This document shows positions 23,096 to 34,690 of a DNA stretch of 64,000 nucleotides, piece after piece; position 1 is the first letter of the stretch, and each line of letters starts with the position of its first letter. Location of the stretch: contig OX457058.1 of the NCBI GenBank assembly GCA_949752795.1, positions 33,482,587-33,546,586 on the forward strand, read 5' to 3'. Source of the stretch: Hyperoodon ampullatus. Lineage: Eukaryota > Chordata > Mammalia > Artiodactyla > Ziphiidae. The translations under genes and the position numbers were made by a program. A model generated the notes under the pieces. That model had not been told where the DNA came from. It did no database searches and was given only the letters and a program-made list of their open reading frames with translations.

Positions 23096-23573
23096 ACAAA
23101 CAAACAAAGAAAACCAAAAACCAAGGGAAAAACCAACAGAAGTTTAATAATATGTATGTACACCTCATGTATACATGGGTGATACCCAGGAAAACTGAGT
23201 GAAACTCCCTAAGATGTCCCAAGCTACCACCTTAAACACCACCTTTAGCTAAAGGCAAAAGAAAGATGTTGGGCGGGGCCCGTTAGGGGAGGCGACCAGG
23301 AAAAGCCCAGTAAACAAGGGTCAGGTTTGTTATGCAGATTTAAGCTGGTGCCTTCTCCACTGATACACAGTTTCTGGAGATTTAGAGTCTTCTTTCTCTT
23401 CCTCCAGGAAGACATCCTTACAAATGGAGACTTCTCTTACAAATGTAAATTTCCCTCACAAAAGGGCAACTTCTGGCCTGTTTTCAGAGATTCTCCAGCC
23501 TGCCATTTCTTAAAAATAATCAGCTCCAAATAATCTTGATGTCAAAGAGGCACTTTCTGTTCCCCTTCTCCTT

Positions 23574-23775
23574 TCAATTTTTAAAAATTTTTATCGAAGT
23601 ATAGTTGATTTACAGTATTGTGGTAGTTTCAGGTGTACAGCAAAGTGATTCAGTAATACATATATCTGTATATATATCTTTTTAAGATGCTTTTCCATTA
23701 TACGTTATTACAAGATATTGAATATTGTTCCCTGTGCTATGCAGTAAGTCCTTGTTGCTTATCTGTTTTATGTCT
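23574..23775 (-). mobile_element. L1 3' end, reverse
   Basis: It reads atcgaagtatagttgattta, gtttcaggtgtacagcaaag, and attgttccctgtgctatgca, the reverse of an L1 3' UTR. Confidence 0.88.
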
Positions 23776-24084
23776 CGTGGTGCCTAGCTGTTCATTCTGC
23801 TCCCTTCCTTGTTTCCCGTGGGCAGAGCCTCAGCCCCACGTGATCCCCACACCTATTCCGTGTCTCAGCCTGCTCCAGGTGGGTGGGTGTGAGACAGGCT
23901 GTGTGTAGTGCGGAAGGAAAGAGCACAGGAAGAGGAGCCAGAGGTCTGGATTCAAACGTTAGGCCCTCGGTGTTCTAGCTGACTGACCTCAGCTTTTCCC
24001 ATCCTCACTTTTCTCGGCAATGAAGTAGGAATAAGCGTTTCCAGCCTTCCTCCCAGCTGTGTGTGTGAGCGTGTGTGACACCTG

Positions 24085-24260
24085 CAGTGGATCTCAACCT
24101 GGCTGCACACTGGAATCAGTTGAGCTTTGAGAAATACTTGTCCTACGCACAGAGATTATGATTTAGCTGGTCTGAGATGCCTCTAGCGCATCGGGATGTT
24201 TCAGAACTTCCGGAGGGATTCCCGTGCACAGCCAGGGCTGAGCGGCCCCTGCTCCACTGG
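24085..24260. mobile_element. MER5A-like hAT DNA element
   Basis: Landmarks are cagtggatctcaacctggct, gcacactggaatcagttgag, gattatgatttagctggtct, and gcatcgggatgtttcagaac. Confidence 0.75.
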
Positions 24261-24462
24261 ATGTGAAAGGCCTTTTGAACAGCAGACACAGCTTTACTAC
24301 AGTGATTTTCAAAGTAGGGAGGGGACCAGCAACTACTGGTCCCCTTGTTAGAAATGTCAACTACGGAGCCTTACCCCAGTCTTAGGAATTAGTGACTAAG
24401 AGCAATCTGTCTTTAACATACCCTCCAGATGATTCTTGCAGTGATAAAATGGGAGAACCGCT

Positions 24463-24690
24463 TTTTTTATTTTTTATTTTTTGCGGTACGCAGGCCTCTC
24501 ACTGTTGTGGCCTCACACTGCCATGGCCTTTCCCGTTGCGGAGCACAGGCTCCGGACGTGCAGGCTCAGCGGCCATGGCTCACGGGCCCAGCCGCTCCAC
24601 GGCATGTGGGATCTTCCCGGACCGGGGCACGAACCCATGTCCCCTGCATCGGCAGGCGGACTCTCAACCACTGGGCCACCAGGGAAGCCC
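24463..24690 (-). mobile_element. Middle-form CHR SINE, reverse, with 10-bp target duplication
   Basis: GAGAACCGCT (24453-24462) and GAGAACCACT (24691-24700) flank it. The head ends ccaccagggaagccc. A small internal duplication (ctcactg, ctcacactgccatgg) lengthens the core. Confidence 0.93.
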
Positions 24691-24711
24691 GAGAACCACT
24701 ATTTTAAAACA

Positions 24712-24915
24712 ATGGTCCTAAACCATGATTGTTCAGTAGAACTGGTGGGGGAGACTTTAGTTTGAAAACAATGCTGATGCCCAGACCTCAGAGGGTGATT
24801 CCCATTCAGTCACTGGGAGTGAGGTCCAGTCATTGTTTTTTTGGTTTTGTTTTGTTTTGTTTTTAAGTTTTCCAGGTGATTCTAATGCCACCAGGTTGGA
24901 AAATCTCAGTTTTTT
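24712..24915. mobile_element. MER5A-like hAT DNA element, second copy
   Basis: Landmarks are ctaaaccatgattgttcagt, gatgcccagacctcagaggg, and ccaggtgattctaatgccac, with a ttttgtttt tract in the middle. Confidence 0.65.
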
Positions 24916-25459
24916 TTAAAAAAAAAAGGTCTTTTTGAGCAGCAGAATCCTCTAGAAGGAACACACACACAGCAGAAAAGCAGGCTGTGTCTCCAGCTAG
25001 CCGGGAACAGATGTCGAATCTCTAATGTTTATAACGTGATGGGATTCATCTCTTTCATTAGTGACCTTTGGTTAGGTTGAATCATTTCCTCTGGAAATAA
25101 GAGAAAATGCCTCCATTGTTTCTAACAAGTTCTCTTCATCTTTGAAAATATTTTGTGAAATGACTTGGAAGCCTCCAACTTCCTCATGATTTTGTCTCTA
25201 CTGACCTAAGCAAACAAACACATGATGTCGTTGGGAAAACTCTTGATTTAATGGGGGGATTTTTCACATTGGATGTGAAGGCTCTCTTAAACTTCACCCA
25301 CTACAACTTACTCCACCCTGCCCCCATCCCATTTTATGGCCAGGATGCCGAGACCCAGAGAGGCTCCATATACCTTGCTGGGGTTGAGCAGAACATTAAT
25401 AGCTGAGCTGGGAGTGAGGCCAAACTCTTGCCACCTCCTCCAGCTTTATTTTTGCCAGA
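24916..25459. other. Intergenic sequence, nothing recognised
   Basis: No gene or repeat recognised. Confidence 0.35.
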
Positions 25460-25735
25460 TGACACTATGTGGGTGATAAACATTTCACTGGAATTTTCCC
25501 TAGTATCACCAGATTGCTGCCTGGTGCAGTAGTATAGTGCAGGGCCTCTTGGTATCAGCCTGCCCAGGTTCAAATCCTGGCTCAACGGAATGCTAGCTGT
25601 GAGCATTTTGATAAGTTACTTAACTACTCCGTGCCTCAGTTTCCTCATCTGTAAAACGGGGACGCATAGAGTTCTTGTGAGGATTAAACGTAAGGCACAC
25701 AGAACAAGAGAGCCTGTGCGTAGTAAGTGACAGTC
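25460..25735 (+). mobile_element. MIR SINE, nearly complete
   Basis: The text shows the tRNA-like head (ggtgcagtagtatagtgcag), the B box (ggttcaaatcctggctc), the conserved core (cctcagtttcctcatctgta) and the gaggattaaa 3' part in order. Confidence 0.9.
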
Positions 25736-26239
25736 ATTTTTATGGTCCACGAGGTGCTTTGCCCCACTGTTTTTGCACCAACCTCCAGCCCCTCTTTCAC
25801 TTTGGCCTTACGTCCCCCTCTTGGTGCTCTCTTTCCCACACTGTGTCCTGGGAGTCTGTGTGCTGGGCCAGAAGGAACTGGGCCCTCACACCTCAATAGC
25901 GGGAAACGCTGCTCAGACTACAATAAAGTGGGAGGGTGGAAGTTTGGGACCTGGGAGCAAAAGAGGGCTTTCGAGATCAGGGCTTCTGAGCACTCTTGTT
26001 CAGAGCACACATGTACATCCAGTCCATCAGCAAACCTTATTGACTGGGCCACTTGGGATGATGACCCTGGTCCAATGAGAACCATGAGCCTTTTGGACAG
26101 TTATCTGAGAACTTCCCATCATCAGCTACTTGGACTGGAGTGCGGACACTGTTGTGGCCACAGTTTGGCTCCTGAGGTGCCATGTGACATCGAGCTGGAC
26201 ACCGGTCTTCTCTGGCCCAGGCTCCCCATTGGCCCAGCA
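25736..26239. other. Intergenic sequence, nothing recognised
   Basis: The 176-codon plus-strand frame (25727-26257) has no recognisable domain. Because it starts inside a MIR, I do not call it a gene. Confidence 0.35.
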
Positions 26240-26385
26240 GGCACAGACTGGTTATAAAGTGCTATGACCTTGTCACATTTGATCCTCACAAAAACTGGTA
26301 GTGAGGGTGGGTGTTGTTACCCTATTTGATGAAGGTAGAAGCCAACTCTCAGGAAGACTTGCCCAAGATTGTAGTTTAATACAAG
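26240..26385 (-). mobile_element. MIR-like SINE remnant, reverse
   Basis: Reads catttgatcctcacaaaaac, ttaccctatttgatgaaggt, and aagacttgcccaagattgta. Confidence 0.6.
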
Positions 26386-26576
26386 GAAGAGGCACAGGGG
26401 AAGAAGCCCCCCTACCACCCAACACCACTCTGTTTTCTTATACCCACCACCATGGGCTGACCTCATGCCCTCCTCCCTCCCCTCCACCATCCATGTCCAA
26501 CCTCCCTGGGCTTCTCTCCTTAGTCCCTCCTTTTCCATAAAAATCTATCTTTTTTTCTCCATGTCTCCACCAGGGC

Positions 26577-26620
26577 CTAGTTGATTTTAAATGGTGTGTT
26601 GGTTTCAGGTATACAGTAAA

Positions 26621-26674
<54 letters not shown>

Positions 26675-27262
26675 TTTTTTAGATTCTTTTCCACTATATG
26701 TTATTACAAGATATTGAGTATAGTTCCCTGTGCTATACAGTAGATCCTTGCTGGTTATCTATTTTATATATAGTAGTATGTATATTTTAATCCTAAACTC
26801 CTAATTTATCCCCTCCCTACCCGCTTTCCCCTTGGTAACCATAAGTTTGTTCTCTATGTCTGTGAGTCTATTCTGTTTTGTAAATAAGTTCATTTGTATC
26901 ATTTTTTTCAGATTCCACATATAAGTGATATATGATAATTGTCTTTCTCTGTCTGACTTAACTTTAGACAGAGATGACCCAGTATGATCATCTGTAGGTC
27001 CATCCATGTTACTGCAAATGGCATTATTTCATTCTTTTTTATGGCTGAGTAATATTCCATTGTATATATGTACCACATCTTCTTTATCCATTCATCTGTT
27101 GATGGACATTTAGGTTGCTTCCATGTCCTGGCTATTGTGAATAGTGCTGCAAGGAACATTGGGGTGCATGTATCTTTTTGAATTATAGTTTTCTCTGGAT
27201 ATATGCCCAGGAGTGGGATCACTGGATCATATGGTAGCTCTATTTTTAGTTTTTTAATGAGG
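26577..27262 (-). mobile_element. L1 3' part, reverse, with (TG)n(TA)n expansion
   Basis: Reads gtttcaggtatacagtaaag, gatattgagtatagttccct, gcccaggagtgggatcactg and ends ctatttttagttttttaatg. A minus-strand remnant frame of about 136 codons keeps ORF2 C-terminal text. At 26621-26672 the 3' UTR holds (GT)10 followed by (AT)15-16. Confidence 0.92.
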
Positions 27263-27855
27263 CTAGGCTTTAGGCAAAGTGAGCCAGCCTGGTCCACAGT
27301 GAGTTCACAAGTTACCACTTTCAGGAAACTGAACTAATATTTAGCACAACTTCTTCAGATGAAATGCCACTCCCAAAGAGAATGACTGACTCATGCATGA
27401 CAGAAATTTCTGGTGCCTTGGCATGGCAGAGATACAGCTGCTGCTGTGGATGAAGCTGGCCCGTGGAGGGTGGAAGGGACGCAGGAAGCACCGGGGCTAA
27501 CTTGCTGGGGGTACTTCACTCCACTTCCTGACCTCAGCTTCTCTGTCTATACAGTGGATGGTGGAACTAGGTATTGGCTGATGTAACGTCCAACTCTGGT
27601 GTTTCCATCTTCCTTAATGTCCCAACACCCACTGCTGGGGGGCTGTGGGTCTTCGGGATACACTGGTATCTTGCTCCCCTCTCTCCTATATCCCTTATGA
27701 GGAATTCCAAATTACCTAAAACTTTTTCTTTTTTTTTCCCTAAACTTATGGTTAATCATTTAGTAAGAAATTTAATTATGCTCTAATGAATTGTGTTATA
27801 ATAAAAAGTCTAATTGGAGGTTTTGTGGCTGTGTCACCACCCACCCTCCACCCAT
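27263..27855. other. Intergenic sequence, nothing recognised
   Basis: No gene or repeat recognised. Confidence 0.35.
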
Positions 27856-28135
27856 CCTTTTTTTTTTTTTTAAGAGTGTAATTGCTTTACAATGTTGTGT
27901 TGGTTTCTGCTGTACAATGAAGTGAATCAGCTACACGTATACATCTATCCCCTCCCTCTTGGACCTCCCTCCCATGCCCCACCCCCCATCTCACCCATCT
28001 AGGTCATCACAGAGCACCGAGCTGAGCTCCCTGTGCTATACCATAGGTTCCCACTAGCCATCGGTTTCACACATGGTAGTTTAGATGTCAAACCTAATCT
28101 CCCAATTCATCCCACCCTCCCCTTGCCTCTCTCTT
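27856..28135 (-). mobile_element. L1 3' end, reverse
   Basis: From the reversed A tail through gtgtaattgctttacaatgt and gagctgagctccctgtgcta to ccatcggtttcacacatggt. Confidence 0.9.
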
Positions 28136-28857
28136 CCATAGCTTCGAAATATTTCAGGCCTTTTTAACCTCACCCAGGCTTCCATTGTCCTGTTTGCCTC
28201 TTGCAGACAGAGAAACTAGAAACAGGAAATCAAAATGTTGGATTCTACAAATATTACTTTAGTGGCAATTGGCTGTCAGATGCATGGAGTGACCACAAAG
28301 AGGGTGGGTCTTGGTTCTCTCCCTCAAGGCCCCAGACTATATGACCCAGTCGCGGTGGAGCCAGATGAGGGCCACAGGAGGGGAGGAACCAAGAGCCGAG
28401 GGGGCTTGGAGGAAGGAGATTTGCTCAGTCGGAGACACCTGGCCAGTTAAAAGGGGGCAGAGCCGGTCCTGAGCAGCAGGCCCACTAAAGACGGAAAAGT
28501 GGGTCACCGTGGGGCCTTCCTTTGCATTTATTGTACAAACAAATGAAACAGCAACAGTAGAAGTCAGGGGAAAAGAAAAACAACAGACTAAACACCACAA
28601 CTTTTCTGCTTAACACATCAGATGTTTTTATTTTTCCAAGTCTTTTTCCAGGCCCTGGTGACATTTATGCAAAAATGTTTTGTTGTAGTAAACACTGCAA
28701 GGCTTAATTCTGAACTCAGCTGTTCTCACTTAGCCTCACATACCAGTACATTTCCATGTTGCTACACAAACTTCATAGGTTTAATAGCTGCCCTGAATTT
28801 CACTGGGTGCTTTCACCAATGCCACCAACAATAGATGAGTGTACAGTTTCCTGAAAT
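28136..28857. other. Intergenic sequence, nothing recognised
   Basis: No gene or repeat recognised. Confidence 0.35.
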
Positions 28858-28873
28858 CTGCATGATTATTATT

Positions 28874-29150
28874 ATTTTTTTTAAAGATTTATTTATTTAT
28901 TATCTCTTTATTTATTTATTTAATTTATTTTTGGCTGTACCAGGTTTTCTCTGTGGCACACAGGTTTCTCTCTAGTTGTGGCATGCGGGTTTTCTCTTCT
29001 CTAGTGGAGGCGCGCGGGCTCAGTAGTTGTGGTGTGTGGGCCTAGGTGCCCCGCGGCATGTGGGATCCTAGCTCCCCGACCAGGGATTGAACCCGCATCC
29101 CCTGCACTGTAAGGCGGATCCTTCACCACTGGACCACCAGGGAAGTCCCC
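28874..29150 (-). mobile_element. Long-form CHR SINE, reverse, with ~16-bp target duplication
   Basis: CTGCATGATTATTATT (28858-28873) and CTGCGTGATTATTAAT (29151-29166) flank it with two mismatches. The middle is shorter than the full long form. Confidence 0.92.
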
Positions 29151-29166
29151 CTGCGTGATTATTAAT

Positions 29167-29890
29167 ATGATTCGAAAGGTTTACTGACTTGTTAAACACT
29201 GAGCTTCATTGTTATATTTTTCTCATTTCCTTGATAACAAGGAAGGTTAAATATGTATCAGGTTTTTTTTTTTGACTCTTATCATAGTTTATTTCCTGAA
29301 ATTCCCAGTACAGAATTTCTAGGAATTAAGGCAAGAAGACAATGCTACTCTTAAACTCCTGTACCATGCATAAGGTTTCCCAGAGAAATAATATTTGAGA
29401 CCTCAGAGCGATACCCGGCCAGGGACTGTATTAAGTTCTTCAGTTCCCTCAAAGCAACAACTTAAAAATAACCATATAGAGTTTGTCTTAAAAGGAAGTC
29501 TCTAGGTAGCTGCAACCTTTCAGTGGAGTAGCAGTCTAATAGAAAGAAAGAGATCCTATACTGCGGCCGTAGGAGCTAGGCCTTGAGAAACTAAATTTGC
29601 AAATTGTATCTCCTCTTAACTGGAATGATCTTTGGGTTTTTCGCTTGCCTGGACCTGCTGTGTGTATTAGCTCTTTGTATTGGGTGACCAACTGCCCTGG
29701 TTTACCCAGGATTGAGGAGGCTCCTGGGATGCAACTTTTGGTCCTAAAACCAGAACCAGATGATCACCATATCTTTATATACCAGGTTCAGCAATTGCAC
29801 AATTAGTATTTGATGCTTTCCTTCCCACTCTCCCAAATAAGCCTTCCTTTCTTTTTGGTCCATAAGAGAAGTAATAGGGTCACTGTAAAA
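29167..29890. other. Intergenic sequence, nothing recognised
   Basis: No gene recognised. The segment near 29680-29740 (gtgaccaactgccctggttt) resembles one arm of an old palindromic DNA element also hinted at near 30463. Confidence 0.35.
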
Positions 29891-29903
29891 ATAAATGAAA
29901 TAG

Positions 29904-30105
29904 GGACCTCCCTGGTGGCCCAGTGGTTAACACTTTGCCTTCCACTGCAGGGGTTGTGGGTTCGATCCCTGGTCAGGGAACTAAGATCCTACATGCCTCA
30001 TGGCCAAAAAACAAAAACATAAAATAGAAGCAATATTGTAACAAATTCAATTAAGACTTAAAAAAAAAATGGTCCACATCAAAAAAAAAATCTTAAAAAA
30101 AAAAA
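29904..30105 (+). mobile_element. CHR-related SINE with a distinct 3' extension
   Basis: A short-form head (gacctccctggtggcccagt) is followed by an extension aaaatagaagcaatattgta, and later atggtccacatc. The same extension occurs in the copy at 41737-41932, so it is a real subfamily. AAAAATAAATGAA repeats on both sides. Confidence 0.88.
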
Positions 30106-30189
30106 TAAATGAATTAACACAGTTTAAGCACTCAGAACAGTGCCTGGGACAAAGTGCTTAATAAATTGGAGAAGAGAGGGCATAGCTTA

Positions 30190-30400
30190 TTGTTTCAGAT
30201 TGTATCGTGTGGAATCAGTCTGCGTGAGTTCCAATCCTGGCTCCTCCATTTCTTCCTCTGCAAAACTGAGATGACAATTACCTGTCTTGGAGGCTGGTCC
30301 TGAAGGTTCCATGAGCTAATACATGCAAAACACGTAGAACAGGGCTTGGCCAGGATTAAGCCTCCAAGCATTAACTACTGTTCATGGCAGTAGAAATAAT
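30190..30400 (+). mobile_element. MIR SINE
   Basis: Reads gtgtggaatcagtctgcgtg, agttccaatcctggctcctc, and ccatgagctaatacatgcaa in MIR order. Confidence 0.7.
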
Positions 30401-30601
30401 AGTAGTAAGTACCTACAGCTGCCATTATTGACCATCTGCTATATGACAGGTGCTGCTAAGGTGACCAGCTGTCCCAGTTTACCTGGCTCTGTTGTGGGTT
30501 TAGCACCGAAGGTCCCATGTCCTGGGAACCCCTCCAGCCCAGGTAAACCAGTGGCTTGCGTACCATAAGAACGTTAAATTATCTCACTTCTGTGAATGAA
30601 A

Positions 30602-31031
30602 GATGTTGCTGCCGTATCAGTAAACAAAGAATGTTGCAGCCATCAAGCCATCACATTACAGCAGCCCCAATGGTGCACGCTGAGGGGACTCAGGGAGAGA
30701 AAGCACTAGCCCCAGATAGCAGAGGTGCACATCAAAGGGATGATTTCAGTGAGCCCAGACTCTTGCATCTTTCCATACAGAGAAGAGCGCTAAATTCATT
30801 AACTTGAGATAAGATGGCGGGTTCACTTCAATTAACAGTGATCTTTTGATGTTCCGACTACCTGGGCTTTGTTGAAAAAACTCCTATATGTCCTGGCTCC
30901 TCCCATGCCTCTTTGGAGCAGTCGCTCAGCACTACCTGGGAGTCCTGTCTCTTGGGCTTGAAGTCCTCAGAAAGTCCACCCAATAAAACATAACTCTCAA
31001 CTTTTAGGCTGTGCATTTCTTTTCAGTCGAC
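30602..31031 (+). mobile_element. Solitary ERV LTR inserted in a MIR
   Basis: The 3' part has ctgggagtcctgtctcttgg, the signal AATAAA in cacccaataaaacataactc, and an end cttttcagtcgaca. The reverse MIR text before it (ctgctatatgacaggtgctg) resumes right after it (tttatcctcccaacaccctc), so the LTR split an older element. The 5' limit is uncertain, and no coding part is present. Confidence 0.6.
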
Positions 31032-31165
31032 AGTTTATCCTCCCAACACCCTCTGCATTACACAGAGAGAAACAGGGACTTTGGGTGCTTAAGAAATTTG
31101 CCCAAATGACACAGGTAGTGAGGGGCTGAGCCAGCTGGCCACAGAACCTAAGTCACCTCCGTCTA
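31032..31165 (-). mobile_element. MIR SINE, reverse (second half; first half near 30400-30455)
   Basis: Reads tatcctcccaacaccctctg, gagaaacaggga, aagaaatttgcccaaatgac, and acaggtagtgaggggctgag. Confidence 0.7.
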
Positions 31166-31509
31166 TGAACAGTGTCTTTGCTGGGAAGGAGCTGGATGCT
31201 GCCAGGAGGTTGATCCATGGACACCTGAGATCAGCTTTTCACATTTTTCATATTTTCTCACATGCTGGCTCTTTGTACACTGACATCGACCTCACAATGT
31301 CTGTGGCTTCTGTAGTAGGGAGACAGAGTTTTGAGAGCCACTGTCACCCTGATGCTTAGGGACACCATTGGCTGGTGATCACACAAGCGCCAGTAATGTT
31401 GAGTGAGAGGCTGAGGCCACATACAGGTACCCTGTCATCTTAGCTCTTCCTCAAGCCTATTGACCGAGGTGCTGCAGACCCCAGCAAGCCAACATCAGGC
31501 AGGCAGGGA
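31166..31509. other. Intergenic sequence, nothing recognised
   Basis: No gene or repeat recognised. Confidence 0.35.
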
Positions 31510-31526
31510 CTGGCATTGTGTTTTTA

Positions 31527-31759
31527 TTTTTATTTTTAAATTTATTTTTATATTTTAATTTTTACTATTTATTTGGTTGCGCCGGATCTTAGTAGCGGCA
31601 GGCGGGCTCCGTAGTTGCAGCTCACCAGCTCCTTAGTTGCAGCTCACCAGCTCCTTAGTTACAGCATGCACGTGGGATCTAGTTCCCTGAACAGGGATCG
31701 AACCAGGGCCCCCTGCATTAGGAGTGCGGAGTCCTATCCACTGCGCCACCAGGGAAGTC
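31527..31759 (-). mobile_element. CHR SINE, reverse, 17-bp target duplication and internal 22-bp tandem copy
   Basis: CTGGCATTGTGTTTTTA flanks it at 31510-31526 and 31760-31776 without mismatch. Inside, the 22-bp unit tagttgcagctcaccagctc+ct is present twice in tandem (31612-31633 and 31634-31655). Confidence 0.93.
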
Positions 31760-31776
31760 CTGGCATTGTGTTTTTA

Positions 31777-32454
31777 GATGGTGTTTGGCTGAGGGAGCAG
31801 CCTGCGCTGCGTCTGTGTGGTACCTATACTCTGGGAGTTGAGGCCTCCTGCACCTCATCCTGGAGCCTCCAGACCTGGTGCTGGGCGGCCCTCTCATCTC
31901 ACCGTGACTGGAACCGAACCTCAGTGTCAGTTCAGATGGACGATCCTGCAAACACAGTCCCTCAGTCCCTGCACAGTGTCTGCTCCGGGACTGGTGGGGC
32001 CGGCGGGCAGCCTCCAGCTTCCCTTTAGGATGCAAGCCCGGGGAGAAAAGCACCATTAGGGGATTTGGCCGGGAGGGAGGGCTGTCTCCCTCCCCCGTGT
32101 GTGCACCGCTGCCTTTACCTTGAACCCACCTCAGGTCCTTCTCCCACTCCCTCGATAGACAGGGACTCCTGCGGGTAGAGACCCTGCCTGACTGTGTGGG
32201 GGTCTGATATTCTGTCTCTCCACAGACAAGCGCAGACGCCTTAGGGTTTGGTCCTAGGCTATGTGTAGCCAAGGAACAGTCTCTAAGGATGGAAAGATAA
32301 CGAGAAGATAGTTCTATAAGATGTAGCGAAGTGCTCCACACGGAACCCTCACAACGACCCCAGGAGCAGGTGAGTGTGGCTGCCCACAGCTCTCCTTTTG
32401 GGTTCTGTGCTTCTGCTAATGCAAGCTAAAATCACGTTGCCTTTTTTTCTTTTT
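31777..32454. other. Intergenic sequence, nothing recognised
   Basis: A minus-strand frame of 207 codons (31718-32341) overlaps the SINE and has no recognisable domain. I see no gene. Confidence 0.35.
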
Positions 32455-32594
32455 GCCTTTTTTAATTTTTAAAATTTATTTATTTTTTTGGCTACGCAGC
32501 ATGTGGCATCTTAGTTCCCCAACCAGGGATGGAACCCACGCCCCCTGCATTGCAAGAGTGGCATCTTAACCAGCTGGACCACCAGGAAAGTCCC
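32455..32594 (-). mobile_element. Short-form CHR SINE, reverse
   Basis: From ttggctacgcagcatgtggc to ctggaccaccaggaaagtccc. Confidence 0.9.
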
Positions 32595-33589
32595 ACATGG
32601 CCTTTTTTAGCCATTGAAAACCTAGAGTGAGTTCAGAGGAGAGGGATAAGGAGGGTGAGGGGCCTCGAAAGAGCCAGAGGAAGACTGTTTAGGCTGAGCT
32701 CACAGGAGACAGAGACCACTGAGGCCTCCCAAGGAACAGCAGGGCCCACCCTGCAGGGCTCTGCCAGGCAGCCCCTGGGAAGGCCTCCAGAGCCTGCTGA
32801 GGCCATGGCGGGGCGTCAAGAGGCCACTGTAAAGCAGTAGGACCGGCGAGGGCATGGGAATGGGGACAGGACTCAAGACACTTGAACTGGGTTAGAAACA
32901 CATGCTGGCGAATTTGCACAATCAGGATAAAGCAGAGGGTAGCTGAGCCAGCGCCTCTGAGATGCTATTCTGCTCTTGATTCTGGGCTTGGATGAGACTA
33001 TAGTCAAAGGATGCCATCACCCAGAAGAAGCCCAGACGATGAGGAAAGAAACAGCAGCTTCCAGAATACGTCCTTTGTTTATTCACTATAGCATAAGCCA
33101 AAGGTGCCTGCAGCAGTGGCGCTGCCTGGAATAACTTGCAATTGATACAGTCTTTGCGACCTTCTCTGGATTTCCGCCTTTTTTCTTCAGTGGACAGAAT
33201 GGGGATGAGTAATTGTACCTGACTTCACTATGACATCAACTGGCGCATCTCCTCAAGAAGACTTTTGTCTGCTGACCGCCCTTCAGGGGAGTATGTTTAT
33301 ATTTATGTCTCGTTTATTCTCCTCCTCTGTGGATTGTGGTTTTCCGGGAGAGAAGTAAATTCCGTTTTAGGAGATAATGGAAAATCCAATTGTTCAATAC
33401 ACGATAAATCCCATTTCCTATCCTTTTTTTCAAAAGATGAGCTGTTCGGTCACGTGAGGGAGGATGACTGAGAAATGTGAGGTTTCCGATATTGCTGCCT
33501 CGTCAGTTTCCGCGGGATCTTTACCTGTCGTTTTTACCTTTTTATTTTAACGACATTAACCTTCTCTGCCATTAGGTTCCTTTCACCAG
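32595..33589. other. Intergenic sequence, nothing recognised
   Basis: No gene or repeat recognised. Confidence 0.35.
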
Positions 33590-34285
33590 AGCATCCGTCT
33601 GTGTTCATTGATCACTCAGATCCTTACAAACAGGCCCCACCCTTCACTTTGTCACCTTCCACTCGCATGCCTTCTGCTTTGGAAATATTGAATTACGTAT
33701 CACCTTCCAGATATGCTGTGCTCTCTCCCACCACCAGGCCTTCACACGTGCCGCTGGCTTTGCAAAGAATGTCTTTCCTTTCGTTACCTGCCTGGATCAC
33801 TCCTCTACACCCTTTCAGCACAAGGTTAACCCTGCCCCTTTCTCCTGGAAGCCTTCACAAGCCTCTCCCTGGGAAGGATGGGTGTCCCTTTGCGGGCTAG
33901 AGCCTTCTCCGTTCACCTCTGTCACACGCTATCATAACTGCTGCTTGCTTGGGAGCTCCTTGCAGCCAAGGACTGTGGCTTTGTGTCTTCTTCAGCCTTG
34001 TATCCCCAGGGCCTTCATATTGTACAGTGCACGGCACAGAGTAATGGCTCAATAAATACACATTAAATAGAAACAAATATCTGAGGAATCAATTTACTCC
34101 GCCACCTCCTTCATGAAGGCTTCCTAGATCCTTCCAACCTGGAAGGCATTTGCACCTGTGGGCTTCCTTTGCACACTCTATCTGTTTCTCTCTTTTATCC
34201 CAGATCCCTTTCTCACTGTCCATTCCACTGGCAAACTGCCTGGCACTTAGGAAGTGGTCACTGAGGGAAAGTTAGTTGAAACTGA
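33590..34285 (+). mobile_element. L2 LINE 3' region(s), old
   Basis: Two L2-like ends in a row. The first has ttgggagctccttgcagcca, aggactgtggctttgtgtct, ttgtatccccagggccttca, and ggctcaataaata. The second (from about 34080) has tcatgaaggcttcctagatc and ctgcctggcacttaggaagt. Confidence 0.7.
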
Positions 34286-34522
34286 GCTGAATTTGCTCAC
34301 AGTGGCATGGAAAGAAGCATTCTGGGATATTCCACATACCAGGACAAATTTTTTTGCTCTTACACTGTAAAACCAATATACCTAAGAATCCAGGGCAGAG
34401 CATTCATTCTGAGACTCAGTCACCTGCCTGTGTAACATCTTCATCTTTCAATGGTTATAAAGTTGCACAGAATTTGTTGCAGCTGTCATTGTTTTGAGGT
34501 TCGCAGAATTTTAAAGATCTAG

Positions 34523-34637
34523 GGAGTTCCACGGTGGCCCTACTGGTTAGGATTCTGGGTTTTCACTGCCGTGGTCTGGGTTCAACCCTTAACTGAGATA
34601 CCGCAAGCTGTGAGGTGTGGCCAAAAAAAAAGAAGAC
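34523..34637 (+). mobile_element. Short-form CHR SINE with 17-bp target duplication
   Basis: GAATTTTAAAGATCTAG (34506-34522) and GAATTTTAAAGACCTAG (34638-34654) flank it with one mismatch. Confidence 0.92.
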
Positions 34638-34690
34638 GAATTTTAAAGACCTAGAATGTGAGAGCTGGTATGGACTTAAAAGGTTATCTA

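Larger units (their letters stand above)
22640..23570 (-). mobile_element. ERV-type LTR, reverse, broken by an L1 tail and a SINE
   Basis: In reverse it shares gttaatctgtc and cctagaagggtagagg with the LTR at 1440-1975. Beyond the insertions, the reversed text has aataaaacttctg-like signal sequence (near 23140) and a GC-rich block near 23265-23300. Limits are approximate. No retroviral coding region is adjacent. Confidence 0.5.

Noticed and set aside
25727..26257. A 176-codon plus-strand gene
   Set aside because: It starts within a MIR, has no recognisable domain and is not flanked by splice or polyadenylation signals I could support.
31718..32341. A 207-codon minus-strand gene
   Set aside because: The frame begins in unassigned sequence and ends inside a SINE, with no domain or codon pattern supporting it.
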